In this document: piece by piece, positions 60,510 through 64,000 of the stretch
Layout of the letters: every line of letters begins with the position of its first letter
Numbering within the stretch: the stretch's first letter is position 1
Assembly (NCBI RefSeq): GCF_001639265.1
Contig: NZ_LWMT01000098.1
Coordinates: 1 to 64,000, forward strand
Direction of reading: 5' to 3'
Length of the DNA: 64,000 nucleotides
Source: Methanobrevibacter filiformis
Lineage (GTDB): Archaea > Methanobacteriota > Methanobacteria > Methanobacteriales > Methanobacteriaceae
Position numbers and translations under genes: made by a program
Notes under the pieces: generated by a model
Told to the model about the DNA's origin: nothing
The model's database searches: none
Seen by the model: only the letters and a program-made list of their open reading frames with translations

Positions 60510-61622
60510 TCAAAAATTAAGGGAAGAATAAACCCCATGTTTCTTATAAGAGCCAATATTCCAGCTAACAACACCACCAAACCTATTACGAGTATTGGAA
60601 GCATCAACAACCACCCATTTACGATTAACAAGAACTTGTACCCAAACATGCCCTATAGTACGACCACTTACAATAAATTTACAAGTTCCATGAACATATC
60701 TTGCAGAAATACCACTTGCTCTTGATAAAGCAATAATAACATGGGATTGATCAACACAATTACCTTTTTTTAGACGAATAGATTTTAATGCACCATATCT
60801 AGTATTATAATAACCTTCATACTCAACATTATTAATAACCCACTCATAAATAGCTTTTGCTTTTTGTAATTTAGATTTTGAACCTTTAGTTATTTTTTTA
60901 GCAAGTTTTTTTATATTAGGATTCTTTGATTGAGCATTAGGTGAAGATATCAAATAAGACTTAGAGGTTCCAGATTTATAAGGACTAAATAATGAAATAG
61001 TATACCCATTATTATTAATTGGACTTGTTTTCTTAATTGAAACCAACATATATTTAGGTAAACCTGTTTCACCTTTAGATCTAGATAAATACTTAGATAA
61101 ATAAAAAACTACACTTTGGTATTGCATCTTTTTACCATTTACATAAACATATTTAGGACTACTATGATGTTTTTTAGAGTAGTTTATTATATATTTTGAA
61201 ATTTTATACCATTTATAGCTACTAACATTTTTTTTAACATCATGATCTTTAGGATCACTTGGTCTTTTAATATTATAATTAACAGTGATGTTTGAAGTAT
61301 TATTATGATATCTTTTATAAATAGAACCTGAAGCTAAATACAAAAATTGAGGCAATGAATAGTTATATCCCTCAATTTCAACAGAATTTGGTAATTTCTT
61401 ATCATAATTTGCAGTTAAGTAAACTGTCTTAGCAGCACGTTTAATAGCCTTCTGAGATACTTGCACAGGCTTATGTGTTTTATTATCATCCGATAATGAT
61501 GCATCATTTGTGTTAGCTGCATCAGCAAAATCAATTAAAGCAAAACAAGCAACAAGAATTAATAACATTAATATAAACGAAGTATAACTCCTAATTTCTT
61601 TTTTATTAAATAAAAAACTCAT
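60510..61622 (-). CDS. Pseudomurein-binding transglutaminase-like protease (endoisopeptidase-like)
   Basis: A 370-residue secreted wall protein. After a signal/anchor segment (about 14-37) come two pseudomurein-binding repeats (about 60-105, with LPNSVEIEGYNYSLPQFLYLASGSIYK split in the usual way, and about 140-195). The C-terminal transglutaminase-like domain has a Cys-His-Asp triad: KKGNCVDQSHV (Cys289), TIGHVWVQV (His325) and WVVVDASN (Asp340). This is the architecture of the phage endoisopeptidases PeiW/PeiP that cut pseudomurein peptides. A host autolysin role in wall growth is likely. GTGAT precedes the ATG. Confidence 0.88.
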   Translation of the reverse strand: MSFLFNKKEIRSYTSFILMLLILVACFALIDFADAANTNDASLSDDNKTHKPVQVSQKAIKRAAKTVYLTANYDKKLPNSVEIEGYNYSLPQFLYLASGSIYKRYHNNTSNITVNYNIKRPSDPKDHDVKKNVSSYKWYKISKYIINYSKKHHSSPKYVYVNGKKMQYQSVVFYLSKYLSRSKGETGLPKYMLVSIKKTSPINNNGYTISLFSPYKSGTSKSYLISSPNAQSKNPNIKKLAKKITKGSKSKLQKAKAIYEWVINNVEYEGYYNTRYGALKSIRLKKGNCVDQSHVIIALSRASGISARYVHGTCKFIVSGRTIGHVWVQVLVNRKWVVVDASNTRNRFGGVVSWNIGSYKKHGVYSSLNF

Positions 61623-61994
61623 TTAATCACAACAAACGAAAAATATTTTCCAACTAACACAATATAGCTATCCATGTTAATATAATTAATTTATATGTAC
61701 CTAATATATCTAATATATAGTTAGTGCCAATAGATTATAAAGTTTTTTATAAATTAATTGTATAATAATTTTATACAATACATCTAAACTAACAATTTTA
61801 ACCGTATAATAATTTTATACAATACATCTAAACTAACAATTTTAACTGTATAATAATTTTATACAATACATCTAAACTAACAATTTTAACTGTATAATAA
61901 TTTTATACAATAAATTTTAACTGAAAACTCATTCTCAAAAATAAAAAAAAATAAAAAATAAAAATTTTAAAAAATAAATCAATATGATAAGTAA
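61623..61994. other. Promoter region with iterated inverted repeats
   Basis: The 372-nt gap upstream of the transglutaminase-like gene. It contains four copies of a 17-bp inverted repeat within 44-bp tandem units at 61760-61912. Confidence 0.7.
61760..61912. repeat. 44-bp iterons each carrying GTATAATAATTTTATAC
   Basis: Three full 44-bp units and a partial fourth. The inverted repeats lie at 61760-61776, 61804-61820, 61848-61864 and 61892-61908, with arms GTATAA and TTATAC. The 44-bp period (about four helical turns) keeps all sites on one DNA face. They are 138-286 bp upstream of the ATG of the wall protease gene. Confidence 0.85.
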
Positions 61995-63449
61995 TTAACC
62001 TTTTAATGTAGATAAATCAAAGAAATTCATTAATCCCCATCTGAAGAAAGCAACACCTTCACTTCCACCACTTAAAACAGCTTTAGAGTCTTTAGATAAA
62101 GTTAAAATTGAGCGTTTAGACAAGTCATTGTCACCTTTATATGTTTGTATCCCTCCCCAAACTTCAGCAGAACCAGAATTTTGAGCAAACCATTTAGAAG
62201 TACTGGTAATCCATTTACGCCCTTCACCATAATTACCTGAGTATATCATTGGTACGATAACATCTAAATATTTGCACAATGTTTTAGTATCTTGACCATA
62301 GTATTTAATATTTGAATTTGTTTCAGGCATTACTGCAGCAGATAAGATTAATTTAGGATTTTCAGATTTAACAACTTTGAAAACACCTTTAGTAAATTTA
62401 TTTATCGCATTTACACCAGATACTCCATTTGAATAATTATATTTGTATGCAGTACCAGGATATCGAAGATAATCTAAATGAATACCTGCAACATATTTAA
62501 CCTTAACATAAGATTTTATTTTCTTATAAAATTTTGAGAAGTAAATAGTATTATAACTTTTTGTTTTTTTGTTAACTGGATTAATCCATTTATCATCCTC
62601 ATTAAAAGATTGAACCCAAATATGTACTTTTAATCCACGTTTAGTAGCTTCTTTAATCCATGCACTTGTTTTTGTTTTACCATGACTAGTAAATGCAAAG
62701 TCATTTAAAAATATATGACCAATACCATTAGCTTTTAATTTGTTAAAATCAATAGAATACATGTCTCCACCACGTACCCATATAGAATATTTGTTTTTAG
62801 GATGAACTTTATATGTTACTACAGGTTTAAAAGAAGCAATTTTAACATAATTAGGCAATCTTTTCTTAAGTTTAGTGAAGTGTAAAACACATGATATAGT
62901 ATATACTGTATTATTAAAACTTAGTTTTTTAGATTTAAATTTAATAGATTTTGGCATTTTTTTATATTTATTGCCATATACAGCTACTTTTTTAGCCATA
63001 GTAACATAAGTTTTTTTAGTTAATCTGCCTTTAACTAAATTTCCTGAAGAGGTACTTGGTTTTTTAATAGTACCTCTTTTAATAGCTATTTTAGATGATA
63101 ATTTCTTTTTATTTTGAGCATTGATTGTTTTAGAAGCCAAATACAGGAATTCAGCAGAATTATAAGTTTTACCAGAAATTTTCACTGATGAAGGAAGTTT
63201 CTTTTTAGTATCAATGTATCTTTTGACCCTATATGATGCATAAATAACTGATTTTTGAGACACATATGTGTTTTTCACTGTTTTTGGACTTCCAGCAGCT
63301 TTTAAATTATCATCTTTAGATTGTAAATTATTATTTGAAACTTTATCATCGACAGTCCCAGCAAAACTAAAACCACAACTGATAAAAAACACCAAAGAAA
63401 ATAATAATAAAAAGCTAATAGTTTTTCTTTTTGTTAATTTGAATTTCAT
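61995..63449 (-). CDS. Pseudomurein-binding protein with glycoside-hydrolase-like TIM barrel
   Basis: A 484-residue secreted protein. A signal peptide (ISFLLLFSLVFFISCGFSFA) and two pseudomurein-binding repeats (about 68-112 and 145-195) are followed by a putative glycoside hydrolase barrel (about 220-484): WVRGGDMYSIDFNKLKANGI, LKVHIWVQSFN, YVAGIHLDYLRYPG, LILSAAVMPE, LDVIVPMIYSG and GVAFFRWGLMNFF. The Asp in HLDYLRYPG and Glu in VMPE are candidate catalytic acids. Likely a pseudomurein glycan hydrolase (inference). GGAGT precedes the ATG. Confidence 0.83.
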   Translation of the reverse strand: MKFKLTKRKTISFLLLFSLVFFISCGFSFAGTVDDKVSNNNLQSKDDNLKAAGSPKTVKNTYVSQKSVIYASYRVKRYIDTKKKLPSSVKISGKTYNSAEFLYLASKTINAQNKKKLSSKIAIKRGTIKKPSTSSGNLVKGRLTKKTYVTMAKKVAVYGNKYKKMPKSIKFKSKKLSFNNTVYTISCVLHFTKLKKRLPNYVKIASFKPVVTYKVHPKNKYSIWVRGGDMYSIDFNKLKANGIGHIFLNDFAFTSHGKTKTSAWIKEATKRGLKVHIWVQSFNEDDKWINPVNKKTKSYNTIYFSKFYKKIKSYVKVKYVAGIHLDYLRYPGTAYKYNYSNGVSGVNAINKFTKGVFKVVKSENPKLILSAAVMPETNSNIKYYGQDTKTLCKYLDVIVPMIYSGNYGEGRKWITSTSKWFAQNSGSAEVWGGIQTYKGDNDLSKRSILTLSKDSKAVLSGGSEGVAFFRWGLMNFFDLSTLKG

Positions 63450-63844
63450 TATTTTACTCCAATACCATATAAACTATTAAATATTATTTAGATTAGTTAT
63501 ATTAATTATATCCCACATTCTTAAGTTAATAGAATAAATTTAATTATTATATAAAATTAATTAATAATTAAATATTTTTTATATAATTATAAATCTATTT
63601 CAGAAATATATAAACTCATTTCATGAATAAATAGACAATAAAAATAAGATGTATAGATAATTATATACTAAATCCATTATATTATAAATATTTATATAAA
63701 CTAATATTAATAAATGTTTCTAAAATAACTAAAATAACTAAAATAAGTTTAAATAAACTAAAATAAATGAAAACAGGTAAAACAACATATAAAATAAAAA
63801 AGAAAAATAGATATAGAGTATTGAATTATTATTAAGGGAATTGA
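63450..63844. other. Intergenic gap
   Basis: 395 nt, AT-rich, upstream of the wall hydrolase-like gene. It contains short AACTAAAATAA repeats near 63725-63765. Nothing else is seen. Confidence 0.45.
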
Positions 63845-64000
63845 TTATAAATTAATAAGATTAAAAATATTTGTTATTCCCCATCTAAATAAAACAAGAC
63901 CTAATGAACCTCCATTTAATGCAGCTTTACAATCTTGAATTAATTCAGAAGTAGATAATTTTTCCACATTTGAATCAGATTTATAAGTTTGTAGACCTGC
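63845..64000 (-). CDS. Partial paralogue of the glycoside-hydrolase-like wall protein (C-terminus only)
   Basis: A leftward ORF enters from the right edge and ends at 63845. Its last ~50 residues (AGLQTYKSDSNVEKLSTSEL, then ALNGGSLGLVLFRWGITNIF) align with the C-terminus of the 61995-63449 product (GGIQTYKGDNDLSKRSIL, SGGSEGVAFFRWGLMNFF). The window therefore holds the start of a tandem family of these proteins. The rest is outside. Confidence 0.85.
   Translation of the reverse strand, partial: AGLQTYKSDSNVEKLSTSELIQDCKAALNGGSLGLVLFRWGITNIFNLINL

Overview
The window is about 64 kb of very AT-rich archaeal chromosome. Gene content points to a methanogen of the order Methanobacteriales, probably Methanobrevibacter-like. 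The markers are an archaeosine tRNA-guanine transglycosylase, SRP19, ribosomal protein S8e, archaeal NAC, the small subunit of the split family-B DNA polymerase known from this order, a three-gene archaeal glutamate synthase, and proteins with pseudomurein-binding repeats. Ribosome binding sites are mostly GGTGAT- or GGAGG-like. No rRNA, tRNA, CRISPR array or intact insertion sequence was seen.

Layout. Positions 0.7-4.8 kb hold a leftward cluster pdxT-gltB1-gltB3-gltB2 (PLP synthase glutaminase plus split glutamate synthase). At 5-10 kb are a HEAT-repeat protein, an AksF/LeuB-type dehydrogenase and argJ-argB. At 10-16 kb are small unknown proteins and the most intriguing cluster of the window: a Zc3h12a/NYN-type RNase overlapping a membrane protein with a GGDD domain like that of GTP cyclohydrolase III, followed by a CpdA-like phosphodiesterase. 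NAC, a VOC protein, tgtA, an MnmC-like methyltransferase and glmS follow. From 23 to 29.6 kb there is a rightward run purC-purS-purQ, cobA-hemD, srp19, a RecJ-like DHH nuclease and a winged-helix regulator. From 29.7 to 40 kb are a DEAD-box helicase, a Cas4-like nuclease, a secreted nuclease, RDD and Imm51 proteins, hypE, rps8e, the PolB small subunit, a HAD phosphatase, a DtxR regulator and exonuclease III.

The right-hand third is accessory. It holds an AAA-ATPase/PD-(D/E)XK protein, a frameshifted nucleotidyltransferase, five surface proteins (beta-helix and Ig-like), a tandemly duplicated and damaged Rpn/PDDEXK_2 nuclease gene, a methyltransferase/metal-ligand-binding protein/TrmO-like trio, acetyl-CoA synthetase, and pseudomurein-binding wall enzymes. 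A paralogue of the last of these runs off the right edge.

Non-coding DNA is rich in structure. The palindromic core ATAGCTAT recurs throughout. GTATAA-N5-TTATAC inverted repeats occur in two clusters. Twin perfect 20-bp palindromes lie at 40.1 kb. A dispersed hairpin element is seen three times, and there are several short tandem arrays. Functional calls rest on motifs and family knowledge recalled by eye; no database search was run.
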